NCBI GenBank assembly: GCA_023818785.1
Contig: JAMWCO010000051.1
Location: 1 to 8,848 of the forward strand
Reading direction: 5' to 3'
DNA length: 8,848 nucleotides
From: Candidatus Omnitrophota bacterium
GTDB taxonomy: Bacteria > Ratteibacteria > UBA8468 > B48-G9 > JAFGKM01
The position numbers and the translations under genes are program-made. The notes beneath the pieces were generated by a model that did not search any database, was not told where the DNA came from, and saw only the letters and a program-made list of their open reading frames with translations. Below, piece after piece: positions 1-6,744 of the stretch; the stretch's first letter is position 1; each line of letters starts with the position of its first letter.

Positions 1-2035
1 TTTTAAACCTACATTGGTCAATTATTAAAATATTAGGTCCTTTAATATCAATCTCCCAATTTTTAATTTCAAACTTTTCTATTCTTTCATTTATTTTCTT
101 TTTTTTAAAAATTAATGGATTTTCACTTTTATCAATTATGAAAAGAGAAGAACCAATTGGTGGTAATTCTTCTTCTATTATAATCTTTTCAATATCTTCA
201 TTAACTTCTATATTAAATATTTCTCCTTTAAAAGGGTCTGCCTTATAAACATTTCCTTTAAACTTCAATAATATATAAAATTTATATGAATTATTTATAG
301 ATGTGTTATTTAAAAATAAAATTTCAATATTTTCATCAATTCTTCTTCTATGAATAAATAAATCTGCATTCTCTTTCCCATTTTCTCCATATATTTCAAC
401 CTCTCTTTTTACTCCTTTCTTTAATTTTTCTATTAATGAATCTATTGAAGAATAAAAAATAGAATCTTTTTTGAAATCTATATCTTTCTTTTCTCCTTCA
501 ACTAAATATGGAAACTTTTCTGAAGCAAAAACTGTTCCACCATTTAATATAAACTTTTTTATCAATTCAATTGTATTTTTCCTCAAGGTAATTAAAGGTG
601 GTATAATTATATATTTATATTCACACCTTCCTATTTTAAATTTATCATCTACTACATCTCCATATCTTGCTATTATATTCTCATTACCCAACTCATACTC
701 AAATCTATTTTCAAGCAATTTTGGGACAAGTTCTGAAAATTCTTCATCATATTTTTTAATTTTTTTGCTCCCTCTTAAAGCCCATCCTGTCTCAATAGGA
801 TGTATCACAAGAATATCTGACAAAAATTTACCTTGACTCATAATAAAATTGATTCTTGCAAAATAATCTTCAATTTCTTTTTGATATTTCCAGTATGGCT
901 GATGATGAGAAATAGTTGGTGGATAATCCCTTTTTCTACATCCCCTTAAAGAATATAGATATAAATGTGGACAGAAAAAATTTATTCCAAGAGAAATATG
1001 CCAATCACCAATCCACTTTCTTTCTGCAATAGTAAAATTTTGTCCTGAACATCCATATAATTCACTCAATACCCTTTCCTTTCCAAGTTGATTTGCTACT
1101 GAACTACATTGTTTTAAAGTTAATGGGTTTTTTAAATTTCTTCCAAGATGGTCAACTCCTGGCCATTGCATAAATTCATATAAACTCATAGCATCACCAA
1201 TATAAATAGTTTGTGTTTCAATAGTATCTTCGGATAGATAATGGCCTGTAAGTGAAATTTTATTCTTTTCACAAAAATTATAAATATTCTCTCCAAAGTT
1301 ATTTATAAATAATTCGGAAATCAGTCTTGAATAATCATATCTAACTTTTTCAAATCCATCTTTCTCTTCAATAAGTAAATTTATTTTCTCATAAATATCA
1401 TAGCCAAATCTTAATTTAAAATTTTTTCTTAAGTTTTTTGTCCATGGGAAATAATAGATATTTTTATCTCTTTTTTTTATAGTTCGCCAATGGAAATAAT
1501 TTGCCTCATCTGTAAAAATTGCAGGAATAACAGAAGGAATGAAATTTTTTAAATATTTAAAATATTTTTCATATGTTGATTTTATAAAATCATTAACTGT
1601 TTTTTCATTCATTGTATCAATATATGTAAGTCCATTAAACCATTCAGAATTTTCTCCATTTACTACTTTTTTAAACCATCTCTTTTTCTTTTTCCAAACT
1701 TTCAAAATTTTAATTCTATTCTCTTTCTTTTCTGAAATAATACCTCCTGCAAAACCACTTGGCCATCTATCTTCATCATATAGATACATCTTCATTCCTT
1801 TTTGCTTTGCATATTTAACAATTTCTTTTATATATTCCATCCAATCTTCTGATAAGTAAGGTGTAATAAGACCAATTCTTGAATGAATAAAAGACCCACA
1901 AAATCCACCCTCTTTTATTTTATCTATTTGAAACTTTAACTCTTCAATTTTTAATTCATCGTTCCAAGACCAAAAAGGTGCACTCCTATAAATAACTTCT
2001 GGATTTTTGAAATTATCTAAAATTCTTTTATCCAT
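1..2035 (-). CDS. GH106-like glycoside hydrolase (C-terminus beyond window)
   Basis: One uninterrupted frame of 678 codons runs from the ATG at 2033-2035 off the left edge, so the C-terminus is missing. The protein resembles the large GH106-like (alpha-L-rhamnosidase-type, Pfam Glyco_hydro_106) group. Seen motifs: GGFCGSFIHSR..L.TPYLS (residues 43-62), YDEDRWPSGFAGG (86-98), FTDEANYFHW (174-183), LSELYGCSGQNFT (323-335), GDWHISLGINFFCPH (343-357) and SLRG.RKRDYPP (362-373). These fit a TIM-barrel catalytic part. A GATase-like segment follows (DILVIHPIE at 407-415, YIIIPPLITLR at 475-485), and then a beta-rich tail. Asp176/Glu177 and Glu326 are candidate catalytic carboxylates, by inference. 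There is no signal peptide, so it is probably cytoplasmic and acts on imported oligosaccharides. It is the last visible gene of the kinase-HDAC operon; its ATG overlaps the HDAC stop by 8 bp and has no clear Shine-Dalgarno, which suggests translational coupling. The exact substrate is unknown; rhamnosides are only the family prototype. Confidence 0.8.
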   Translation of the reverse strand, partial: MDKRILDNFKNPEVIYRSAPFWSWNDELKIEELKFQIDKIKEGGFCGSFIHSRIGLITPYLSEDWMEYIKEIVKYAKQKGMKMYLYDEDRWPSGFAGGIISEKKENRIKILKVWKKKKRWFKKVVNGENSEWFNGLTYIDTMNEKTVNDFIKSTYEKYFKYLKNFIPSVIPAIFTDEANYFHWRTIKKRDKNIYYFPWTKNLRKNFKLRFGYDIYEKINLLIEEKDGFEKVRYDYSRLISELFINNFGENIYNFCEKNKISLTGHYLSEDTIETQTIYIGDAMSLYEFMQWPGVDHLGRNLKNPLTLKQCSSVANQLGKERVLSELYGCSGQNFTIAERKWIGDWHISLGINFFCPHLYLYSLRGCRKRDYPPTISHHQPYWKYQKEIEDYFARINFIMSQGKFLSDILVIHPIETGWALRGSKKIKKYDEEFSELVPKLLENRFEYELGNENIIARYGDVVDDKFKIGRCEYKYIIIPPLITLRKNTIELIKKFILNGGTVFASEKFPYLVEGEKKDIDFKKDSIFYSSIDSLIEKLKKGVKREVEIYGENGKENADLFIHRRRIDENIEILFLNNTSINNSYKFYILLKFKGNVYKADPFKGEIFNIEVNEDIEKIIIEEELPPIGSSLFIIDKSENPLIFKKKKINERIEKFEIKNWEIDIKGPNILIIDQCRFK

Positions 2036-2906
2036 TATTATTTTTATCAAATTCTTTTAAGATTCCACAACAAAGACAATAACATAAATTGCCAATCTTA
2101 AATATATTATATCCACCTTCTAAAATCAAAAAAATTTTTTTACCAAGAGAAGCAATTCCTTTCCCAATTATATAGTAATCTGTTTCATCAAGAGATAAAT
2201 TTAATAATGGGTCTTCTTTATATGCATCAAAACCGCAGGAAACAGCAATAATATCAGGTGAAAAATTTTTTATAATTTCAAGAGATTTATTAAATTTTTC
2301 CATATATTTTTTTGAACTTGAAAAAGGTGGAATAGGGAAATTATAGCAATTTTCAAAAGAGTATTTACCAGTTCCAGGATATGCTGGAAATTGATGAATT
2401 GAAACATAAATTACATTCTCCTGCCCTCTAAAAATCTCTTCTGTTCCATTTCCATGATGTCCATCTATATCTAAAATCGCTACTTTAAAATTTTTCAATA
2501 ATAATTTTTTAGTAGCGACTGCAATATTATTAAAATAACAAAAACCTCCAATATTATTTTTACTAGCATGATGTCCAGGAGGTCTTCCAATAGAAAAACC
2601 AATATAACCTTCAAGTGAAATTTCACTTGCTTTTATAGCAGAACCACAGGAAAGTGAAGCAAAATAAAAAATATTTTGAATATTTGGACAATCAGGGTCA
2701 AAAAAAGTATTTTCTTTAACTTTTTTTATTAACTCAATATCATGAACAAGATATAAATCTTCCTCTTGACAAGGAGATGGTTCTACAAAATCAAAATTCC
2801 CTTTCTTTCTAATATATTCAACTATATTTTTTATCCTTTCAGGGGACTCAGGGTGAGAATTCTCTTTATATTTTAATAATTCTTCTGAATAAACAAATTT
2901 AATCAT
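2028..2906 (-). CDS. HDAC-family (acetoin utilization/acetylpolyamine-type) zinc deacetylase
   Basis: This 292-residue protein has the full arginase-fold histone deacetylase signature. HPESPERI is at 18-25 and GRPPGHHA at 107-114, with the His112/His113 catalytic pair. GFCYFNNIAVA is at 121-131 and LDIDGHHGNGT at 145-155. SCGFDAYKEDPL is at 223-234 and LEGGYN at 262-267. By analogy with HDAC8 the zinc ligands are Asp148, His150 and Asp227, and Tyr266 is the transition-state tyrosine, so the enzyme looks intact. Length is usual for bacterial single-domain members. The substrate cannot be told from sequence; acetyl-lysine, acetylpolyamine or another small acylated amine are all possible. The ATG overlaps the kinase stop as ATGA (2903-2906), with a weak AGGA upstream, so the two are probably co-translated. 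The C-terminus is Cys-rich (C275, C277, C279, C280). Confidence 0.93.
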   Translation of the reverse strand: MIKFVYSEELLKYKENSHPESPERIKNIVEYIRKKGNFDFVEPSPCQEEDLYLVHDIELIKKVKENTFFDPDCPNIQNIFYFASLSCGSAIKASEISLEGYIGFSIGRPPGHHASKNNIGGFCYFNNIAVATKKLLLKNFKVAILDIDGHHGNGTEEIFRGQENVIYVSIHQFPAYPGTGKYSFENCYNFPIPPFSSSKKYMEKFNKSLEIIKNFSPDIIAVSCGFDAYKEDPLLNLSLDETDYYIIGKGIASLGKKIFLILEGGYNIFKIGNLCYCLCCGILKEFDKNNNG

Positions 2907-3667
2907 TCAATTTTCCTATTCTCAAGAATATAAATTATTCCTTCCATACTTTCAAATCTATCGTTAGGATTTGGGTCTGTTGCTATTTTAATTATATTTC
3001 TTATATGAGTTGGAATTATAAAACCAAGTTCATTATATATTTTTTCAATTGTTTTACCAAAAGAATAAATATCACCCAATTCATTTGCTGATTCACCTTT
3101 TATCCACTCTGGTGGTACATATCCTTCAGTCCCTCCATGAAATCCTTTCTTGAAGAAAAATTTTCTTCTTATTTTAGAAAGTCCAAAATCAGTAATCTTT
3201 ATTTTATCAAGTGAATATGAAATTAAAATATTTGATGGATTTATATCTTTATGAATTATTCCATTTTTATGAATATAGGATAATCCATTTGCTACTTTAG
3301 TAATAATATCAATTAAATTTCTTTCATTAAAAATTCTTCTATTATTCTTTATTGCTTTCATCAAATCAATATCAAGATATTCCATCAAAATAAAAAAATT
3401 TCCATCCTGCTGAATAACATCAAATACTTTAACTATATTAGGATGTTCTAAACTTTTTGCAATCTTCCCTTCTTTTATGAATTGCTTTATCTGTTGTCTC
3501 TCAAGGCGTCTTTGATGTAAAACTTTAACAGCAATTACTGAATTATATAAAGGCAATGGGTCAATCGTTTCTGCTTTATAAACTGTAGAAAAACCTCCTG
3601 CTCCTATCATTTCTTTTAACACATATCCTTTTATCACATATCCTTTTCTTATTTTTACTGGTCCCAT
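2903..3667 (-). CDS. Soluble eukaryotic-type Ser/Thr protein kinase
   Basis: The 254 residues are essentially one protein-kinase domain. The glycine-rich loop is IGAGGFSTVYKAE (21-33), the ATP-anchoring lysine is Lys48 in AVKVL, and the alpha-C glutamate is probably Glu66. The hinge is near MEYLD (95-99). The catalytic loop is HKDINPSN (139-146) with base Asp141, DFG is 160-162, and a Pro-Pro-Glu (185-187) replaces APE. Asp199 in DIYSFG and Arg237 complete the C-lobe. There is no transmembrane segment, PASTA or other sensor domain, so input must come from a partner. Oddities: the lysine normal in HRDLKPEN is Asn143, and a KGYVI/KGYVL repeat precedes the glycine loop. It is first in the operon ahead of the HDAC and glycosidase, with no Shine-Dalgarno before the ATG (3665-3667). 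Catalytic activity is likely; the target is unknown. Confidence 0.93.
   Translation of the reverse strand: MGPVKIRKGYVIKGYVLKEMIGAGGFSTVYKAETIDPLPLYNSVIAVKVLHQRRLERQQIKQFIKEGKIAKSLEHPNIVKVFDVIQQDGNFFILMEYLDIDLMKAIKNNRRIFNERNLIDIITKVANGLSYIHKNGIIHKDINPSNILISYSLDKIKITDFGLSKIRRKFFFKKGFHGGTEGYVPPEWIKGESANELGDIYSFGKTIEKIYNELGFIIPTHIRNIIKIATDPNPNDRFESMEGIIYILENRKIE
3621..3650 (-). repeat. 15-bp in-frame tandem duplication in kinase N-terminus
   Basis: Two adjacent 15-base units (3621-3635 and 3636-3650) share their first 12 plus-strand bases, acatatcctttt. They encode KGYVI and KGYVL just upstream of the kinase glycine-rich loop. This looks like a small in-frame duplication. It makes no difference to the kinase core motifs. 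Confidence 0.6.
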
Positions 3668-3690
3668 TTTTTTAATTTATTATCATATTT

Positions 3691-3696
3691 ATTATA
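3691..3696 (-). promoter_or_regulatory. Possible -10 box for kinase-HDAC-glycosidase operon
   Basis: A perfect TATAAT on the minus strand lies 24 bases before the kinase ATG. A -35 at standard spacing is poor (ATGGAA or TATGGA), and the intervening DNA is A-tracts, so this is tentative. A second GATAAT at 3679-3684 is even closer to the ATG. Neither choice leaves a Shine-Dalgarno in the short leader. Confidence 0.35.
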
Positions 3697-3724
3697 TCAA
3701 TTTTTTTATTTTTTTCCATAAACC

Positions 3725-3753
3725 TTTATATTTTTAAAAAATATAAGTATAAT
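3725..3753 (+). promoter_or_regulatory. Sigma70-like promoter of the pilZ gene
   Basis: TTTATA (3725-3730, 4 of 6 matches to TTGACA) is followed after 17 bases by a perfect TATAAT (3748-3753). Transcription should begin near 3760, only about 3 bases before the ATG at 3763. No Shine-Dalgarno is present in this stretch, so the mRNA would be leaderless or nearly so. Confidence 0.55.
3726..3746. repeat. Perfect 10-bp-arm AT-rich inverted repeat (candidate operator)
   Basis: The left arm is TTATATTTTT (3726-3735), with one central base A3736. The right arm is AAAAATATAA (3737-3746). It fills the spacer between the -35 and -10 of the pilZ promoter, a position where a bound repressor would block polymerase. 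With so much A and T some symmetry arises by chance, so an operator role is only inferred. Confidence 0.4.
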
Positions 3754-3762
3754 AAAAGTAAG

Positions 3763-4392
3763 ATGAAGGTAGAAGATTTAAAAAAGATTAAAAAGGTTTC
3801 AATTTTTGTTGATAATGAAAAAATAAATGGAGAAATAATTGAAATTGATAAGTGGGGAAAAATGATAATTTCTGTTCCATCTGAAGTAAAGACAATTCCT
3901 GTAGAACTTGGAAAAAGAGGTGAAATTTTTTTTGAAGAAGAAGATAAAAAATTTTTCATTTCAGGAAAAATCTTCTCTCAAGGGATTGAAAGAATGGTTT
4001 TCCTGCCAGAAACAGACATTTTAACAGAAAAAAGGAAAGATGAAAGATATGAAGTGCCATTTTTACCTGCAAAATTAAAAACAAAAACAGGAATTTTGCA
4101 TAAAGAAGAAATAACAGGAAATATTATAAATATCTCTCTTTCTGGTGCTAAAATTGAAACACAAATACCTTTAAAAGAAAATTTTATTTACGATTTTGAA
4201 ACTACTTTCTATATAAGACATAAACCCTATCCTTTTTATGCAAAGGTCAAATTAAAACATATCAAAAAAGTAAGGAATATTTTTCTTAATGGAATTAACT
4301 TTATTGATATTGATTATATATATTTAGAAAATCTGAAAAAATATATAAAAGAACTTAAACATGAATTAAAAAAAGATTCATTAAATTATTAA
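3763..4392 (+). CDS. YcgR-like PilZ-domain protein (probable c-di-GMP receptor)
   Basis: This 209-residue protein has two parts. Residues 1 to about 85 form a beta-rich, YcgR/PilZN-like domain with hydrophobic strands such as KVSIFVDN and KMIISVP. Residues about 88-200 are a PilZ domain. It keeps both c-di-GMP-binding signatures: RxxxR at Arg91-Arg95 (EKRKDERYE) and NxSxxG at Asn123-Gly128 (NISLSGAKIE). It also ends with the usual HIKKVRNIFLNGINFIDID strands, and a charged helix closes the protein. In the family such proteins bind c-di-GMP and then alter motility, pili, secretion or polysaccharide output. There is no signal peptide or membrane segment, so it is cytoplasmic. It stands alone on its strand and converges on the GspE-like ATPase gene, with stops sharing 4389-4392. 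Regulation of the pilus/secretion machine next door is plausible but not shown. Confidence 0.88.
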   Translation: MKVEDLKKIKKVSIFVDNEKINGEIIEIDKWGKMIISVPSEVKTIPVELGKRGEIFFEEEDKKFFISGKIFSQGIERMVFLPETDILTEKRKDERYEVPFLPAKLKTKTGILHKEEITGNIINISLSGAKIETQIPLKENFIYDFETTFYIRHKPYPFYAKVKLKHIKKVRNIFLNGINFIDIDYIYLENLKKYIKELKHELKKDSLNY

Positions 4393-6065
4393 TCCTCTTT
4401 TCTTGTAGTATAAAGAACCTCTGAAATTGTCGTTATACCTGCAATAACTTTTTTTATACCATCTTCTCTCAACAACTCCATACCAGACCTTCTTGCAACC
4501 TCTTTTATTTCAGAAAAATCAGGATTTTTTATAATCACTCTCCTTAACTCCTCATTTATTACCATTAATTCAAAAATGCCTGTTCTCCCACCATAACCTG
4601 TACCATTACAAATATGACAACCTTTCCCTCTATAAAACTTTATATCTGTTGTCTCACAAAGTTTTGGGTCAAGGATTTTAACTTCTTCAATGTATGGTTT
4701 ATATTCTTCTTTACATGAATTACATATACTTCTTACAAGTCGCTGATTTAATACACCTATTAAAGAAGAGGAAATTAAATATGGTTCTACTCCCATATCT
4801 AAAAGTCGTATAATTGCTCCAGGGGCTGTATTTGTATGTAATGTTGATAAAACAAGATGTCCTGTTTGTGCTGCTCTAAAAGCAATTTCTGCTGTTTCTA
4901 TATCTCTTATTTCTCCAACCATTATTATATCAGGGTCCTGCCTTAAAATTGACCTTAATGCAACTGAAAAAGTTAATCCTGCCTTTGGATTTACCTGCGT
5001 TTGATTAACATTTTTAAGATGATACTCAACAGGGTCTTCAATAGTTATGATTTTTTTATGGATGCTATCAAGTTCATTTAATGAAGAATATAGAGTTGTT
5101 GTTTTTCCACTACCTGTTGGTCCTGTAACTAAAATCATCCCATAGGGTTCATCAAGAAGAATTCTCCATCTATGAAGGACTTCAGGGAAAAATCCAAGTT
5201 GTTCAAGACCAGAAATTATATTTCTTTTATCAAGAACTCTTAGAGCAACATTTTCTCCAAATATAGTAGGAAATGTTGAAACTCTTAAATCAACATCTCT
5301 TTCATATAACTTCATTTTAAAATAACCATCCTGAGGAACTCTTTTTTCAGCAATGTCAAGATTTGAAAGAACTTTTATATGGGAAACAATTGAACCATAT
5401 AATTCAATAGGTGGTGGAGGGAATTCGTAAAGAAGACCATTTATTCTATATCTCAATCTTAAACCTTCTTCTTCTATCTCAATATGAATATCAGTTGCTT
5501 TAAATTCAATTGCTTTTGAAATCAATCCTTCAACAACACTTACCGCAGATGTTTCTGAAACTTCTTTAACTTTTATTGGCTTAAATATCTTTTCAGTTAT
5601 TTCCTTTTTTTCAATAGGAGAAATAATATCAATCCCACCTTGAGAAATCAATGTTTCAATTATCTCTTTTACTTCAAACTCTTTTACTAATCTTGTTTCT
5701 ATTTCCATACCTGATATTTTTTTTAACTCATTTATTACATCCTCATCTTCTGGGTCAACCATTCCACACACAATTTTATTACTACTTTTAAATATAGGAA
5801 GAACTCTATATTTTCTACAGGTAAATTCAGGCAATAATTTTAATATATCTTTACTCAAGTTAATTTCATTCAATTTAATAGGTATACACTTAAGTTCTTT
5901 TAAAGCAAAATTATACCATCTTTCAGCAGAAATAAGACCAAATTTTATAAGTAAATAACCAAAAGGAGAACCAGTTTTTTCCTTTTCTTTTAAAACTATT
6001 TCAATTTGGTCATCTCTTATATTCTCTTTTTCTTTTAAAAGTTTTATAATTTCTTCCCTTTTCAT
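4389..6065 (-). CDS. GspE/PilB-family type II secretion/type IV pilus assembly ATPase
   Basis: The 558 residues match the full GspE/PilB layout. There is an N-terminal helical/MshEN-like region (1 to about 150), the N2 domain (about 170-290, with ATDIHIE at 190-196), and a RecA-like core. Key motifs are Walker A GPTGSGKT (315-322), the Asp box TIEDPVE (341-347), Walker B DPDIIMVGEIRD (377-388) and the His box TGHLVLSTLH (401-410). Four cysteines (448, 451, 483, 486) form the zinc site typical of secretion/assembly ATPases. The enzyme powers pseudopilus/pilus assembly at the inner-membrane cytoplasmic face. The N-terminal segment SPFGYLLIKFGLIS only loosely resembles a c-di-GMP-binding MshEN motif; the leading RLG is not kept. 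It is last in the PMM operon, with its ATG overlapping the thioredoxin stop as ATGA. GspE and PilB cannot be separated firmly by sequence, but the nearby GspG-like pilin favours a T2SS-type machine. Confidence 0.95.
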   Translation of the reverse strand: MKREEIIKLLKEKENIRDDQIEIVLKEKEKTGSPFGYLLIKFGLISAERWYNFALKELKCIPIKLNEINLSKDILKLLPEFTCRKYRVLPIFKSSNKIVCGMVDPEDEDVINELKKISGMEIETRLVKEFEVKEIIETLISQGGIDIISPIEKKEITEKIFKPIKVKEVSETSAVSVVEGLISKAIEFKATDIHIEIEEEGLRLRYRINGLLYEFPPPPIELYGSIVSHIKVLSNLDIAEKRVPQDGYFKMKLYERDVDLRVSTFPTIFGENVALRVLDKRNIISGLEQLGFFPEVLHRWRILLDEPYGMILVTGPTGSGKTTTLYSSLNELDSIHKKIITIEDPVEYHLKNVNQTQVNPKAGLTFSVALRSILRQDPDIIMVGEIRDIETAEIAFRAAQTGHLVLSTLHTNTAPGAIIRLLDMGVEPYLISSSLIGVLNQRLVRSICNSCKEEYKPYIEEVKILDPKLCETTDIKFYRGKGCHICNGTGYGGRTGIFELMVINEELRRVIIKNPDFSEIKEVARRSGMELLREDGIKKVIAGITTISEVLYTTRKED

Positions 6066-6517
6066 TTCAAAATTTCTTTCAATTGATTCTCATCCATCAT
6101 ACCAACTTTTTTATATTTTATATTCCCATTTTCATCTATTATAAAAGTTGTAGGTACTGCATTTATTGGTCCATATAATTTTTCTATTTTCCCATCGCTC
6201 ATACATATAGGATATGTTATTTTGAATTTTTCAACTATCTCTTTAACATCTTTCTCTTTACTTGACACAGCAATACCAATAATTACAACTTTCTCTTTAT
6301 TTTCGTTATAAAATCTAACAAAATCAGGAATTTCAGCACGACATGGCGGACACCAACTTGCCCAAAAATTTAATATAACTTTTTTATTTTTATAATCAGA
6401 AAGTCTTATTAATTTCCCATCAATTGATATCAATGAGAAATCATGTGCTTTTTTATTTTCTTGACCAAAACAACTTAATAATAAGGGAAAGAATAAAATT
6501 AAAATTATTTTTTTCAT
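6062..6517 (-). CDS. TlpA/ResA-like thioredoxin-fold lipoprotein
   Basis: This is a 151-residue protein. It starts with a lysine-rich n-region and a hydrophobic stretch ending in a lipobox, LLSC, with Cys16 as the probable lipidated residue. The mature part has the TlpA-type opening HDFSLISIDGKLIRLSDYK and then the redox motif WASWCPPC (Cys56, Cys59). The cis-proline loop is AVPTTFIID (120-128, Pro122). Family members are periplasmic, membrane-tethered disulfide reductants or oxidoreductases. An additional Cys105 lies in the inserted region. The start is fixed by a strong Shine-Dalgarno, AGGAGGGAG (minus strand of 6520-6528), that overlaps the stop of the preceding small gene. The stop overlaps the GspE-like ATG, so it is translationally coupled to the ATPase. 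A role in redox control of envelope or secretion components is inferred from context. Confidence 0.92.
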   Translation of the reverse strand: MKKIILILFFPLLLSCFGQENKKAHDFSLISIDGKLIRLSDYKNKKVILNFWASWCPPCRAEIPDFVRFYNENKEKVVIIGIAVSSKEKDVKEIVEKFKITYPICMSDGKIEKLYGPINAVPTTFIIDENGNIKYKKVGMMDENQLKEILK

Positions 6518-6526
6518 ATCTCCCTC

Positions 6527-6730
6527 CTATAATTTAATTTTTTCTTTCAATATATCAAGTTTTTCATCAATAGAAATAAGATGCGTCATTATACATTTTT
6601 TATCTTTTATATCATACCATGCACAATTATCTTCTATACATAAATCAAAATCTTCAACCTGCTCAGGAACTCCAAAGGCTGCTTCTCCAAGTGGTCTTTT
6701 TTGCAATCTTAATCTTAAAGGACATTTCAT
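6527..6730 (-). CDS. Small four-cysteine protein, function unknown
   Basis: This 67-residue protein has cysteines at 3, 31, 36 and 46 (MKCP...DLCIEDNCAWYD...KKCIM) followed by an amphipathic C-terminal helix (LISIDEKLDILKEKIKL). The C-x4-C-A-W-Y ... C layout is like small Cys4 proteins often seen in phage, archaeal and bacterial genomes. A zinc or iron-sulfur site is plausible but not proven. The start at 6728-6730 is preferred because AAGGGGG lies just before it. A further in-frame ATG at 6758-6760 would place that Shine-Dalgarno inside the gene and overlap the PMM end. The gene begins 13 bases after the PMM stop and ends 9 bases before the thioredoxin ATG, so it is an operon member. Confidence 0.75.
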   Translation of the reverse strand: MKCPLRLRLQKRPLGEAAFGVPEQVEDFDLCIEDNCAWYDIKDKKCIMTHLISIDEKLDILKEKIKL

Positions 6731-6737
6731 TTTCCCA

Positions 6738-6744
6738 CCCCCTT
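6738..6744 (-). promoter_or_regulatory. Shine-Dalgarno that sets the start of the four-cysteine protein
   Basis: Minus-strand AAGGGGG, followed by TGGGAAA and then ATG, gives 7-base spacing to the start at 6730. Its first base overlaps the PMM stop codon region. This favours the short reading over the ATG at 6760. Confidence 0.65.

Noticed and set aside
471..836. Plus-strand open frame of 121 codons
   Set aside because: It lies antisense to the GH106-like gene, whose conserved family motifs make it the real frame; the Ser/Phe/Leu-rich product is a mirror of AT-rich codons.
1539..1859. Plus-strand open frame of 106 codons
   Set aside because: It is antisense to the conserved N-terminal part of the glycosidase and has no recognisable motif.
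3668..3762. Rho-independent terminator in the kinase/pilZ gap
   Set aside because: The dyad is A/T only and lies between two divergent genes, where no transcript ends.
3726..3959. Minus-strand open frame of 77 codons
   Set aside because: It is antisense to the PilZ gene and low in complexity.
4430..6065. c-di-GMP-binding MshEN domain in the ATPase
   Set aside because: Only a loose match at residues 33-46; the leading RLG is absent, so binding is not claimed.
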